In this document: positions 37,975 through 46,823 of the stretch, piece after piece
Layout of the letters: the number at the start of each line of letters is the position of its first letter
Numbering within the stretch: position 1 is the stretch's first letter
From: Kribbella jejuensis
Lineage (GTDB): Bacteria > Actinomycetota > Actinomycetes > Propionibacteriales > Kribbellaceae
Assembly (NCBI RefSeq): GCF_006715085.1
Contig: NZ_VFMM01000001.1
Span: 3,720,001 to 3,784,000, forward strand
Direction of reading: 5' to 3'
Length of the DNA stretch: 64,000 nucleotides
The notes under the pieces: generated by a model
Seen by the model: the letters and a program-made list of their open reading frames with translations, nothing else
Told to the model about the DNA's origin: nothing
Database searches by the model: none
Made by a program: the position numbers and the translations under genes

Positions 37975-39430
37975 TCGTCGCGATCGCCTCGGTGATCTCC
38001 GTCGGAGTGCGGGCGGCGTACCCGAGGACCAGACCGGGCGCGTGCGGGAGCTGACAGTGCCACGAGAGCGGGTGGCACTTCACCCCGGCCTGCAGGGCGG
38101 CCGCGGCCAGCGCGGCATCGTCGCCCTCGTCGAACGTGATGGTCAGGTGCAGTCCGGCCGCGGCGCCATGGATGGTTGCGCTGGGCAAATGATTGCGGAT
38201 CGCGGTGACCATCGCGTCGCGGCGCGTGCGGTGCCGGCGGCGGAGGAACCGCAGTTGACGCTCGAGTTCGCCGGACTCCATCAGGTGCGCGAGCGTGAGC
38301 TGCGGGAGCGCGGCGTTGCCCAGATCGGCGAGACGCTTCAGGCCGATCAACTCGTCCTTGTACTGCGGCGGCGCCAGCATCCAGCCGATCCGTAGTGCGG
38401 GCGCGAGCAGCTTGGAGACGCTGCCGACGTAGATCACCTGATCCGGGAGCAGCGCGCGGAGTGCGGGTACGGGCGGGCGGTCGTACCGATGCTCGGCGTC
38501 GTAGTCGTCCTCGATCACCAGGCCGCCGTCGGTGGCCCACTGGACAAGTTCGCGGCGGCGTTCACCGTCGAGCACCGTGCCGGTCGGGAAGTGGTGCGCG
38601 GGCGTGGCCATCACCACGGAAGCGCCGGATTTCCGCAGTACGTCTAACTGCAGGCCGTGGTCGTCGACCGGGATCGGAGGCGTGCGCATGCCCCAGCCCT
38701 GGAGGTGCTGACGCGATCCGAGCGAACCCGGGTCCTCGACGGCGATCTCCTGGATGCCGTGCCGGTCGAGCATCTGCGCGACCAGCCCGATCGCCTGGGC
38801 GACACCGGCGACGATGATCAGGTCCTCCGGGTCGGCAGCGATCCCGCGGTACCGCGCCAGCCAACCGGCCACCGCCTGGCGGAGCGCCGGGGTCCCGGCG
38901 GGGTCGCCGTACCCGAACTCGGCCGCCGCGAGGTCCGTGAGCACCGCCCGTTCGGCGCGCAACCAGGCCGTTCGAGGGAAGGCCGCGAGGTCCGGCACAC
39001 CGGGCGTGAGATCGATGCGGGACGGGGTGGATCGCAGGCTGTCGAAGATCTCGAGGTCGTCTGCAGGTCGAGAGGAGCTGTCGGTGATGCGCCGCGGGTC
39101 AGGCGTACGTCCGCGACCAGTTGTCGAACGGTCGGCGATCGGGACGGCGACGACGACCGTCCCGGCGCGGCCGCGCCCGGCGACCTGGCCGTCCTCGGTC
39201 AGGCGTTGGTACGACTCGGTGACGACGCCGCGGGAGATGCCCAGGTCGGTGGCCAGCGTGCGGGTCGACGGCAGCCGGGCGCCGACCGGGAGGTGGCCGT
39301 TCGAGATCGCGGTCCGGAGCCGGTCGGTCAGCCAGTCCGCGAGCCTGCCGGGCGGCGCCTCGGACGGGTCGAGCTGCAGGAAGTCCGATCCTTTGGACCG
39401 ACCACTTGTACCCGAATTGGACCTGTTCAC
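37916..39430 (-). CDS. MocR-type regulator (GntR HTH fused to aminotransferase domain), second
   Basis: A 504-residue PLP-dependent regulator. Residues ~28-95 are a GntR winged helix (LPVGARLPSTRTLATDLG, SRGVVTESYQRL). The remainder is a fold-type-I aminotransferase domain with PLP lysine in YVGSVSKLLAPALRIGW and the aspartate in VIEDDYDAEHRYD. It is more like PdxR/GabR than the MocR at 21.7-23.1 kb. It is divergent from a methyltransferase gene, which may be its target. GTG 39430 is the start, with CACAAT 6 nt before it on the minus strand. The 3' end overlaps the convergent lipoprotein gene by 59 nt. Confidence 0.9.
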   Translation of the reverse strand: MNRSNSGTSGRSKGSDFLQLDPSEAPPGRLADWLTDRLRTAISNGHLPVGARLPSTRTLATDLGISRGVVTESYQRLTEDGQVAGRGRAGTVVVAVPIADRSTTGRGRTPDPRRITDSSSRPADDLEIFDSLRSTPSRIDLTPGVPDLAAFPRTAWLRAERAVLTDLAAAEFGYGDPAGTPALRQAVAGWLARYRGIAADPEDLIIVAGVAQAIGLVAQMLDRHGIQEIAVEDPGSLGSRQHLQGWGMRTPPIPVDDHGLQLDVLRKSGASVVMATPAHHFPTGTVLDGERRRELVQWATDGGLVIEDDYDAEHRYDRPPVPALRALLPDQVIYVGSVSKLLAPALRIGWMLAPPQYKDELIGLKRLADLGNAALPQLTLAHLMESGELERQLRFLRRRHRTRRDAMVTAIRNHLPSATIHGAAAGLHLTITFDEGDDAALAAAALQAGVKCHPLSWHCQLPHAPGLVLGYAARTPTEITEAIATISACRPTPSRGRTGSSRPG

Positions 39431-39440
39431 AGGACCATTG
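39415..39440. promoter_or_regulatory. Repeats over the second MocR start
   Basis: GGACC occurs twice (39419-39423 and 39432-39436), and the perfect palindrome CCTGT-TC-ACAGG lies at 39422-39433, covering the GTG start of the regulator. These are candidate autoregulatory sites in the 28-bp divergent gap. Confidence 0.4.
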
Positions 39441-39458
39441 TGGCGCGACCGTTGAGGT

Positions 39459-40253
39459 ATGGGAACCGACTACGTCCACGGCTACACCCCGGCGGAGACC
39501 CGCCGCCTGACCGACCAGGCGGGTACGCTCGCCGACCTGCTGCACGGCGGTACGACGTACCCGCCCGGCAGCCGTGTGCTCGAGGCAGGCTGCGGTGTCG
39601 GTGCGCAGACCGTCCAGCTCGTCACCCGCAGCCCGGGCATCGAGCTGGTCTCGATCGACATCTCCGAGGAATCGCTCGCCGAGGCGAAGGCCCGCGTCGC
39701 CTCGCTCGGCTCGCCCGTCGACTTCCGGTTGGCGAACCTCTATGAATTGGGCGACGAGAAGGTCGACCATGTCTTCGTCTGCTTCGTCCTCGAACACCTC
39801 GCCGATCCCGTCGCCGCGCTTGCCAAGCTCCGGAGTCTGCTCGAGCCGGGCGGCACGATCACGGTCATCGAAGGCGACCACGGCTCTGCCTTCTTCCATC
39901 CGCAGAGCCCGCGGGCGCAGGCCGTCATCGACTGCCTTGTCGACCTACAGGCCGCCGCGGGTGGTGACTCGCTGATCGGACGCCGGCTCCAGCCGTTGCT
40001 CGAGCAGGCCGGGTACAACGACGTACGAGTGGAGCCGCGCACTGTGTACGCCGACCAGTACCTGCCGCACCTCGTCGACGGGTTCACCCGGAAGACCTTC
40101 GTCGCGATGGTCGGATCCGTCCGCGAACGCGCGCTCGCTGCCGGGCTGATGACGCCCGCCGAATGGGCCGCGGGCATCCGTGACCTGTCCAGATCCGCCG
40201 AGCCCGGCGGCACCTTTCACTACGCGTTCTTCAAAGGAGTGGGCCGGACATGA
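39459..40253 (+). CDS. Class I SAM-dependent methyltransferase
   Basis: A 264-residue methyltransferase. SAM-binding motif VLEAGCGVGAQTVQL near residues 39-53, acidic loop LVSIDISEES, and the FVLEHLADP motif typical of small-molecule methyltransferases. The C-terminal part is helical with a lid-like region. The substrate is unknown. ATG at 39459 with GAGG just upstream. The gene is divergent from a MocR regulator and overlaps a tiny membrane-protein gene by 4 nt (ATGA), so the two are co-translated. Confidence 0.88.
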   Translation: MGTDYVHGYTPAETRRLTDQAGTLADLLHGGTTYPPGSRVLEAGCGVGAQTVQLVTRSPGIELVSIDISEESLAEAKARVASLGSPVDFRLANLYELGDEKVDHVFVCFVLEHLADPVAALAKLRSLLEPGGTITVIEGDHGSAFFHPQSPRAQAVIDCLVDLQAAAGGDSLIGRRLQPLLEQAGYNDVRVEPRTVYADQYLPHLVDGFTRKTFVAMVGSVRERALAAGLMTPAEWAAGIRDLSRSAEPGGTFHYAFFKGVGRT

Positions 40254-40390
40254 TCGTGCTGGGGATCCTGGTCGCGGCGATCTGCTGGGGGCTGAACCGC
40301 AACCGGCGGCGGCAGCTCCGCCCGACGCGCGGCGGCCCGATCGACCGTGATCTGCAACGATTGATCGACGATCTCAGGGCCTGTTCATGA
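40250..40390 (+). CDS. Small membrane protein, coupled to the methyltransferase
   Basis: A 46-residue protein: one hydrophobic helix (MIVLGILVAAICWGL), then a strongly basic patch (RNRRRQLRPTR) and an acidic/basic tail. Its ATG overlaps the methyltransferase stop, and AAAGGAG lies 10 nt upstream, so it is translated with that gene. The layout suggests a membrane anchor with a cytoplasmic basic tail. No family recognised. Confidence 0.65.
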   Translation: MIVLGILVAAICWGLNRNRRRQLRPTRGGPIDRDLQRLIDDLRACS

Positions 40391-40410
40391 ACGCCTGGTA
40401 GACAAGAGGG

Positions 40411-41904
40411 ATGGCCACCACCGAGCAGCTCGAGATCGAGGCGAAGTACGACGTCGACGACAGCGTGATCCTGCCGGCGCTGCACGAGCTGCCCGGGGTC
40501 GCGCGGGTCGCGCAACCGGTCGAGCTCGACCTCGAGGCGGTGTACTACGACACCGCCGACCTCGACCTGGTCGCGCGCAAGGTGACGCTGCGCCGACGCA
40601 CCGGCGGTGAGGACGACGGGTGGCACGTGAAGCTGCCGGTGTCGTCGGGCGAACGGCTCGAGGTGCATCATCCGCTCGACGGTTCCGAGGACGGCGTTCC
40701 GATCGACGTCGTCCGTACGGTCCGGGTGCATGTCCGCGACCATCCGCTCGTGCCGGTGGTCACGCTGAAGACGCGGCGGATCGTTCATCGGCTGCTCGAC
40801 GCCGACGGCGGTGTGCTCGCGGAGGTGGCCGACGACCAGGTGACCGCGACGGTCACCGGCGCTGAGCCGGAGAGCTGGCGCGAGTGGGAGGTCGAGCTCG
40901 TCGACGGCGACCGCGCGTTGCTGTCGGCCGCCGGTGACGTGCTGATGCAGGCAGGCGCGCGACCGGCGAGCGGCCCGAGCAAGCTGGCGCGGGCGCTCGG
41001 CGATCGGGTCCCGGCGTACGACGCTTTCGAGCTGCCGAAGAAGCCGCTGACGTCGGACCTGTTCCGTGCGTACGCCGGTGCGCAGGTGCAGGCGATCCGC
41101 GACCGCGACCCCGAGGTACGCCGGGACGTGCCGGACTCGATCCACAAGTTCCGGGTCGCGACGCGACGGCTCCGCTCGGCGCTGGCGACGTACCGGCCGG
41201 TCGTCGACCGCGCCGCCGGGGACCAGTTGCGCGCCGAACTGAAATGGCTGGCCGGCGAACTCGGGACCGCCCGCGACGCCGAGGTCCAGCGCGAACACTT
41301 CGCCGCCGAGGTCGCCGAACAACCCGTCGAGCTGGTGATCGGTCGCGTCGCCGGCCGGATCGACGATCATCTCCGTGGTGTCTACCGCGACGGACGGGCC
41401 GCCGCCCTGGACGCCCTGGAGAGCCCGCGCTACTTCCGGCTGCTGGACGCGCTCGACGAACTGGTCGCCAAACCCCCGGTGACCGACGGCGACCGCAAGG
41501 CCCGCAAGCAGATCGGGGACCTGCTCGCGCACGACTACAAGCGGATGCGCAAGGCGGTCCGTCGTTCCCAGCAGGCGGAGACGGTCGCCGACCAGGACCA
41601 CGAGCTCCACGAAGTACGCAAGGCCGCGAAGCGCCTGCGGTACGCGGCCGAGTTCGCCGTACCGGTGCTGGGCGACGACGCCACGCAGCTCGCCACCCGA
41701 GCCGAGGAAGTCCAGGAAATCCTCGGCGAACACCAGGACTCGGTGGTCTCCCGCACCCTCCTGCACACCCTCGCCCTGGAAGTCTTCGCCGAAGGCGGCA
41801 ACCCCTTCACCTACGGCCGCCTGCACGCCGCCGAAGAAGCCCGCGGCAACACCTCCCGCGAAGCCTTCTACAAACTCTGGCCCACCCTCGAATTCCGTTT
41901 CTGA
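40411..41904 (+). CDS. CYTH and CHAD domain-containing protein
   Basis: A 497-residue protein. The CYTH domain (~1-195) starts with the ExExK signature E8-x-E10-x-K12 and has the Arg/Lys-rich strands (KVTLRRRTGG, VVTLKTRRIVHRL) that bind triphosphate. The CHAD domain (~210-490) is helical with conserved His/Arg patches (SIHKFRVATRRLRSAL, HELHEVRKAAKRLRYAAE) and binds inorganic polyphosphate. Family members include triphosphatases and polyphosphate-granule proteins. It probably acts on or binds triphosphate or polyphosphate in the cytoplasm. It starts 20 nt after the small membrane protein and is followed by a hairpin terminator. Confidence 0.92.
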   Translation: MATTEQLEIEAKYDVDDSVILPALHELPGVARVAQPVELDLEAVYYDTADLDLVARKVTLRRRTGGEDDGWHVKLPVSSGERLEVHHPLDGSEDGVPIDVVRTVRVHVRDHPLVPVVTLKTRRIVHRLLDADGGVLAEVADDQVTATVTGAEPESWREWEVELVDGDRALLSAAGDVLMQAGARPASGPSKLARALGDRVPAYDAFELPKKPLTSDLFRAYAGAQVQAIRDRDPEVRRDVPDSIHKFRVATRRLRSALATYRPVVDRAAGDQLRAELKWLAGELGTARDAEVQREHFAAEVAEQPVELVIGRVAGRIDDHLRGVYRDGRAAALDALESPRYFRLLDALDELVAKPPVTDGDRKARKQIGDLLAHDYKRMRKAVRRSQQAETVADQDHELHEVRKAAKRLRYAAEFAVPVLGDDATQLATRAEEVQEILGEHQDSVVSRTLLHTLALEVFAEGGNPFTYGRLHAAEEARGNTSREAFYKLWPTLEFRF

Positions 41905-41912
41905 CCAACAGA

Positions 41913-41946
41913 AGACGGACCCAGCGGGAGGGGGCCGGGTCCGTCT
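41913..41946 (+). terminator. Hairpin terminator after the CYTH/CHAD gene
   Basis: Perfect 10-bp stem AGACGGACCC / GGGTCCGTCT with a 14-nt loop, 8 nt after the stop codon. Confidence 0.7.
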
Positions 41947-41963
41947 CTGGGGCGGGGGTGGGG

Positions 41964-42007
41964 CTGTCAGGCAGGTTCGCTTGGGTTCAGCAGGGCCTGC
42001 CTGACAG
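41964..42007 (-). terminator. Hairpin terminator after actP
   Basis: Perfect 12-bp stem CTGTCAGGCAGG / CCTGCCTGACAG with a 20-nt loop, directly after the actP stop on the minus strand. Confidence 0.7.
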
Positions 42008-42009
42008 GT

Positions 42010-43653
42010 TTAGTGGGTGACCGCCTTCTCGGCGCCGGCGCCGGTCAGTGAGCGGACTTCCATTTCGGCGAACTTGTCGACGTCGACCGGCTCCTTGCTG
42101 GTGATCGTGCCGAGCCAGCCGAGCAGGAACGCCAGCGGGATCGAGATGATGCCGGGGTTGTCCAGCTGGAACCAGTGGAAGTCGATGCCGGTGTCGGTGA
42201 TCATCGACAGGCTCTTGCCGGTCTTGGCGTCGACCTTGCCGGAGACGACCGGGCTGAAGACGATCAGGATGATCGTCGAGGCCAGGCCGCCGTAGATGCT
42301 CCACAGCGCACCGCGGGTGTTGAACCGCCGCCAGAACAGTGAGTAGAGGATCGTCGGCAGGTTCGCACTGGCCGCGACCGCGAACGCGAGCGCCACCAGG
42401 AACGCGATGTTCTGCCCGTTCGCGAAGATGCCGCCGATGATCGCGACGATGCCGATCACGACCGCGGTGTACCGGGCCACCCGGACCTCGCCGTTGCCGC
42501 TGATCTGGCCCTTCTTGATGATCTGGCCGTAGATGTCGTGCGCGAACGACGTACTCGCGGTGATCGTCAGCCCGGCCACCACGGCCAGGATGGTCGCGAA
42601 CGCCACCGCCGAGATGACCCCGAGCAGGACCTCACCACCGAGCTCGTAGGCGAGTAGCGGTGCGGCGGAGTTCGCCTTGCCGGGGGCAGCCTTGATCCGG
42701 TCCGGTCCGACGATCGCGGCCGCGCCGTACCCGAGCACCAGCGTGAACAGGTAGAAGATGCCGATGATCCAGATCGCCCAGCTGACGCTGCGGCGCGCTT
42801 CCTTCGAGTCCGGCACGGTGTAGAACCGCATCAGCACGTGCGGCAGGCCGGCCGTACCGAGCACCAGCGCGAGCGCGAGCGAGATGAAGTCCAGCTTCGT
42901 GACACCGGTGTGGCCGTACTGCAGGCCCGGGCTGAGCAGCTTCTCGCCCGCGGCCGGGCTCTTGTCGACTGCGGCGCCCAGCAACCCGGACAGGTTGAAG
43001 GTGTACTTCGCCAGCACCCAGACCGTCATGATCCCGGCGCCGATGACGAGCAGCACGGCCTTGACGATCTGGACCCATGTGGTGCCCTTCATGCCGCCGA
43101 CGAGCACGTACGTGATCATCAGGATGCCCACGACGGCGATCACGATGCTCTGGCCGGTCTTGCTGTCGACGCCGAGCAGCAGTGCGACCAGACCCCCGGC
43201 GCCTGCCATCTGCGCCAGCAGGTAGAAGAAGCAGACGCCGAGGGTCGATATCGCGGCCGCCATCCGGACCGGCCGCTGCTTGAGGCGGAACGACAGTACA
43301 TCGGCCATCGTGAACCGGCCGGTGTTCCGCAGCAGCTCCGCGACCAGGAGCAGTGCCACCAGCCATGCGACCAGGAAGCCGATCGAGTACAGGAAACCGT
43401 CGTACCCGTTCAGCGCGATCGCACCGGCGATGCCGAGGAACGACGCCGCGGACAGGTAGTCGCCGGAGATCGCGATGCCGTTCTGCGGGCCGGTGAAGTT
43501 CCGGCCGCCGGCGTAGAAGTCCGCGGCGGTCTTGTTGTTCCGGGATGCCCGGAACACGATGGCCAGCGTCGCCAGCACGAACAGCCCGAAGATCAGGATG
43601 TTCACGGTCGGGTTACCTACTGTTGCCAGCGGCAACATCAGCGGGGCGGTCAC
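42010..43653 (-). CDS. actP: Sodium/solute symporter, acetate permease ActP-like
   Basis: A 547-residue SSS-family transporter with about 13 hydrophobic helices. SSS signatures are visible: FYAGGRNFTGPQNGIAISGDYLSAASFLG near the start (recognised as SGDYLSAASFLG) and GTAGLPHVLMRFYTVPD in the middle, both characteristic of ActP. It should take up acetate or similar short carboxylates with sodium. The gene overlaps the DUF485 gene by 4 nt, forming the known DUF485-actP pair. It lies downstream of a second symporter and a LytS/LytTR two-component system on the same strand. A hairpin follows its stop. Confidence 0.92.
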   Translation of the reverse strand: MTAPLMLPLATVGNPTVNILIFGLFVLATLAIVFRASRNNKTAADFYAGGRNFTGPQNGIAISGDYLSAASFLGIAGAIALNGYDGFLYSIGFLVAWLVALLLVAELLRNTGRFTMADVLSFRLKQRPVRMAAAISTLGVCFFYLLAQMAGAGGLVALLLGVDSKTGQSIVIAVVGILMITYVLVGGMKGTTWVQIVKAVLLVIGAGIMTVWVLAKYTFNLSGLLGAAVDKSPAAGEKLLSPGLQYGHTGVTKLDFISLALALVLGTAGLPHVLMRFYTVPDSKEARRSVSWAIWIIGIFYLFTLVLGYGAAAIVGPDRIKAAPGKANSAAPLLAYELGGEVLLGVISAVAFATILAVVAGLTITASTSFAHDIYGQIIKKGQISGNGEVRVARYTAVVIGIVAIIGGIFANGQNIAFLVALAFAVAASANLPTILYSLFWRRFNTRGALWSIYGGLASTIILIVFSPVVSGKVDAKTGKSLSMITDTGIDFHWFQLDNPGIISIPLAFLLGWLGTITSKEPVDVDKFAEMEVRSLTGAGAEKAVTH

Positions 43654-43985
43654 TGTGGTGCTCCCTCGATCTGGTGACGCAGCTTCTCGGCGTCCGGGTC
43701 GATCCGGCGGTCGGCCCAGCGGACGTAGATCATCGTGATCGCGAACGTCGACACGAACTGGCCGAGGCCGAACAGCAGGGCGACGGTGATGTTGCCGCCG
43801 ATCTTGTGCGACATGAAGCCGTGCGCGTAGTCGGCGAGCAGGACGTAGACGAAGTACCAGACCAGGAACAGTGCGGTCATCGGGAACACGAAGCGGCGGA
43901 ACCGGCGGCGCAACTCGGAGAAGTCCGGCGACAGCTGGACATCCCGGTACGTCGTCAGGTCCGGATCGCGAGTGGACTCACTCAT
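43650..43985 (-). CDS. DUF485 membrane protein, partner of ActP
   Basis: A 111-residue protein with two hydrophobic helices (~32-55 and ~65-92). This is the YjcH-like DUF485 protein, almost always encoded before actP; it overlaps that gene by 4 nt. Its role in transport is not known. ATG 43985 is chosen with GGAGG 6 nt upstream. An upstream in-frame ATG at 44009 would lose that site. Confidence 0.9.
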   Translation of the reverse strand: MSESTRDPDLTTYRDVQLSPDFSELRRRFRRFVFPMTALFLVWYFVYVLLADYAHGFMSHKIGGNITVALLFGLGQFVSTFAITMIYVRWADRRIDPDAEKLRHQIEGAPQ

Positions 43986-44129
43986 CGCGGGCCTCCAACG
44001 GGGGATCACGCCGGGCGGTATGGAGCCGGCTGGTCCGTACTGTGGCCTGGGTCACTGCCGTGGTGACAGCACCGGCGCGCACCGGTCGCTCAGCGGAGCA
44101 CACCAGTCGTTCGGTGGATCACTGAAGTG

Positions 44130-44161
44130 CGACGAACGGTAGGAATCGCACGACGAACGGT
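44130..44161 (-). promoter_or_regulatory. Candidate LytTR-type binding site (two exact half-sites)
   Basis: On the minus strand ACCGTTCGTCG occurs twice (44161-44151 and 44140-44130). The nine bases ACCGTTCGT fit the published LytTR half-site [TA][AC][CA]GTTN[AG][TG] exactly in both copies, with a 12-bp spacer, also as published. It lies ~145 bp before the DUF485-actP operon and at the stop codon of the second symporter. The LytTR regulator encoded at 46.1-46.8 kb is the obvious candidate to bind it. Confidence 0.65.
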
Positions 44162-45699
44162 CAGCGCGACGGCAGACCGCGGTCCACGTCGACGGCTTCC
44201 GGGGTGTGCAGGCGGACCATGCTGCGGGCGGTGCCGGCCGGGATCCGGTCCGGGGTCAGTTTCGAGACCACGACGACAGCGAGGACAGCGAGCGGCATCG
44301 TCCACGCGGCCGGCTGGCCGACGAGGGCGCGCGGCCAACCGCCCTGTGGTGCGCCGACCACGTTCACCAGGGCCGCCGCGCTGGCCGCGATCCCGCCGAC
44401 GACCAGCCCGGCCGCGGCGCCGGTCGTCGACATCCGCCGCCACCAGATCCCGAGGACGAGCAACGGGCAGAACGTCGACGCGGCCAACGCGAACGCGAGC
44501 CCGACCGTGTCCGCGAGGCTCAACGCACCGGTCACCGTGAACGCCAGGTACGGCACGATCATCGCGAGCAAGGCCGCGATCCGGAAGCTGTTCACTGCGA
44601 CGTAGTCGCCGGCCGTCCACCGGTGCAACCGGCTCCGCAGCAGGTCCTGGTCGATCACGCCCGCGATCGCGACTGTCAGCCCCGACGACGTCGACAGGAA
44701 CGCCGCGAACGCCCCCGCGGCGACGAGCGCCCCGAGCAGATCCCCTGCTGTACCAGGGAAAACTCGTCCGGGCAGCTCGAGTACGACGGTGTCCCCACCG
44801 GTGCTCACCAGATCGGGCGCGAACGTCCGGCCGAGTACGGCGTACATCGGGGGAAAGAGGTAGAACAGGCCGAGCAGCGCCAGCACGACCACGGTGGTAC
44901 GACGGGCCGCGCGGCCGTCGGGGTTGGTGTAGAAGCGAACCAGGACATGCGGAAGGCCCATCGTTCCGAAACAAAGGGCGAGGAGCAACGAGTACGTCGC
45001 GTACAACGGGTGGTCGCGGCCGCCCGCTCGCGACAGTGGTTCGGCCCATTCGGCCGCTGCGCCGTGCAGTGAATCCAAGACGCCGGTCGGCTGGTGCCAC
45101 AGCAGCAGGATGACGAAGATCGGCGCGGCGAGTGCGGTCAGCTTGAGCCAGTACTGGAACGCCTGGACGAACGTGATCGACCGCATCCCGCCCGCGGCCA
45201 CGTTGATCACCACGATGACCGCCACGACCGCGGCCCCGACCTGTGGTGGTGCGCCCGTGACGGTCTGCACAGCCAGCCCGGCGCCCTGCAGTTGCGGGAG
45301 TAGGTAGAGCGTCCCGATACCGACCACGAGTCCCGCGCAGATCCGTCGTACGGCCGCTGACTCGAAACGGGTCTCTGCGAAGTCCGGCAACGTGTACGCA
45401 CCGGACCGGCGCAGCGGAGCGGCTACGAGAACCAGGAGCATCAGGTAGCCGACGGTGTAGCCCACTGAGAACCACAGCATGTCCGCGCCGTTGACCAGTA
45501 CAAGCCCTGCGACACCTAGGAAGGACGCGGCGGACAGGTATTCACCACTGATTGCTGACGCGTTCCAGCGCGGTGTGACCGCCCGGCTGGCGACGTAGAA
45601 GTCACTGGTAGTCCGAGAGATCCGCAGTCCGAACAGCCCGATGCCGATCGTTGCCAGCACCACCAGGCCGATCGCAGCCACGCTGATCGCGGAGGACAT
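44161..45699 (-). CDS. Sodium/solute symporter, second copy
   Basis: A 512-residue SSS-family transporter with about 13 helices, related to the neighbouring ActP: SGEYLSAASFLGVAG near the start and GTMGLPHVLVRFYTNPDG in the middle. It should be a sodium-coupled carrier of a carboxylate. The exact solute is unknown. It starts 2 nt after the small membrane-protein gene upstream on its strand, and its stop overlaps the LytTR-type repeats before the next operon. Confidence 0.9.
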   Translation of the reverse strand: MSSAISVAAIGLVVLATIGIGLFGLRISRTTSDFYVASRAVTPRWNASAISGEYLSAASFLGVAGLVLVNGADMLWFSVGYTVGYLMLLVLVAAPLRRSGAYTLPDFAETRFESAAVRRICAGLVVGIGTLYLLPQLQGAGLAVQTVTGAPPQVGAAVVAVIVVINVAAGGMRSITFVQAFQYWLKLTALAAPIFVILLLWHQPTGVLDSLHGAAAEWAEPLSRAGGRDHPLYATYSLLLALCFGTMGLPHVLVRFYTNPDGRAARRTTVVVLALLGLFYLFPPMYAVLGRTFAPDLVSTGGDTVVLELPGRVFPGTAGDLLGALVAAGAFAAFLSTSSGLTVAIAGVIDQDLLRSRLHRWTAGDYVAVNSFRIAALLAMIVPYLAFTVTGALSLADTVGLAFALAASTFCPLLVLGIWWRRMSTTGAAAGLVVGGIAASAAALVNVVGAPQGGWPRALVGQPAAWTMPLAVLAVVVVSKLTPDRIPAGTARSMVRLHTPEAVDVDRGLPSR

Positions 45700-45701
45700 T
45701 G

Positions 45702-46082
45702 CTACTGCCGCCCCACGAACTCGGTGAACTCCGCCTCGATCCGCTCCGCGTTGCGGACGTAGATGCGTGCGGCGACGTACACCACGGGGTACACCAGGAT
45801 GCCCAGGATGACCCAGGGGAGTGGAAGGCCGAGCACTGCGAGCGTGCGCGTCGGAGGGACCAGCCAGAACAGGAGCGGGATGCTCCCGAGAACGAGCAGT
45901 ACGCCGCCGATGACGGCCAATGTCAGGCGTAACTGCGACTGGATCAGCGATTGCATGTACACCTGACCGAGCCGGGTCTGCTCGTCGATCTCACGGGTGC
46001 CCGTGGGTGTCAGCGGACGACGGGCCGCGCTGGTTCGTGGGCTCGTGACGCGGACCCGCCTCGGTGGTTCGGGCGTGCTCAT
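45702..46082 (-). CDS. Small two-helix membrane protein, partner of the second symporter
   Basis: A 126-residue protein. The first ~45 residues are Arg/Pro/Thr-rich and cytoplasmic. Two hydrophobic helices follow (~53-75 and ~82-105). Layout and position before an SSS symporter mirror DUF485-actP, so it is a functional analogue or distant relative. Its ATG overlaps the response-regulator stop by 4 nt, tying symporter expression to the regulator. Confidence 0.75.
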   Translation of the reverse strand: MSTPEPPRRVRVTSPRTSAARRPLTPTGTREIDEQTRLGQVYMQSLIQSQLRLTLAVIGGVLLVLGSIPLLFWLVPPTRTLAVLGLPLPWVILGILVYPVVYVAARIYVRNAERIEAEFTEFVGRQ

Positions 46083-46813
46083 CGAGAGCGGACCAGGAGG
46101 TCGCGGAGTTGGCGGGTGTGCCGGCGGCTGACCGGAAGCCAGTCGTCACCGACCCGGACCGAGCAGCGGCCGCCGTCCACCCGCATCTCGTCCACGTGCT
46201 GCAGAGCGACCAGGGTGCTGCGGTGGATCCGCGTGAAGCCCGCGTCGCGCCAGCGTTCCTCCAGCGTGCTCAACGGGATGCGTACGAGGTGAGAGTTCTG
46301 GCCGGTGTGCAGGCGAGCGTAGTCGCCCTGGGCTTCGACGTATCGCACTGTGGAGCGCTGGACGAACCTGGTGACGCCCGCGAGCTCTACCGGGATCACC
46401 TCGTCCTCTGTCTCGTCCGGTGACTGCAAAGCGGTCGGGGCTCCCTGCGTGACCACGCGACGTACCGCCTCGGCCAGCCGCTCCTGGCGGACCGGCTTCA
46501 TGACGTAGTCCGTGGCCTCCAGGTCGAACGCCGCGACCGCGTGCTCGTCGTACGCGGTCACGAACACGATCTGCGGCCGGCTGGCGAACTTCGACAGCAC
46601 CCGCGCCAGGTCGATGCCGTCCAGCCCGGGCATCTTGATGTCGCAGAACACCACGTCCAGGTCGGTGGCCTGCAGGATCTTCAGCGCGTCCGGGCCGTTC
46701 GACGCCGTCCTGATCTCGCCGATCCGCGGGTCCTGGCCCAGCAGGTACACCAACTCGGCCAGCGCAGGCTCCTCGTCGTCCGCAACCAGCGCGCGCAGGG
46801 GAGAGTCGGCCAT
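46079..46813 (-). CDS. LytTR-type response regulator
   Basis: A 244-residue response regulator. Receiver domain (~5-120) with the acidic pair ADDEE, phosphoacceptor Asp58 in FCDIKMPGLDG and Lys in MKPVRQE. A short linker leads to a LytTR DNA-binding domain (~138-244) with the pattern VRYVEAQGDYARLHT and FTRIHRSTLVAL. LytTR proteins bind two direct repeats spaced about 12 bp; such repeats lie at 44130-44161. It is encoded 10 nt after the sensor kinase gene and overlaps the next gene by 4 nt. Confidence 0.92.
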   Translation of the reverse strand: MADSPLRALVADDEEPALAELVYLLGQDPRIGEIRTASNGPDALKILQATDLDVVFCDIKMPGLDGIDLARVLSKFASRPQIVFVTAYDEHAVAAFDLEATDYVMKPVRQERLAEAVRRVVTQGAPTALQSPDETEDEVIPVELAGVTRFVQRSTVRYVEAQGDYARLHTGQNSHLVRIPLSTLEERWRDAGFTRIHRSTLVALQHVDEMRVDGGRCSVRVGDDWLPVSRRHTRQLRDLLVRSR

Positions 46814-46823
46814 AAGGCGAACT

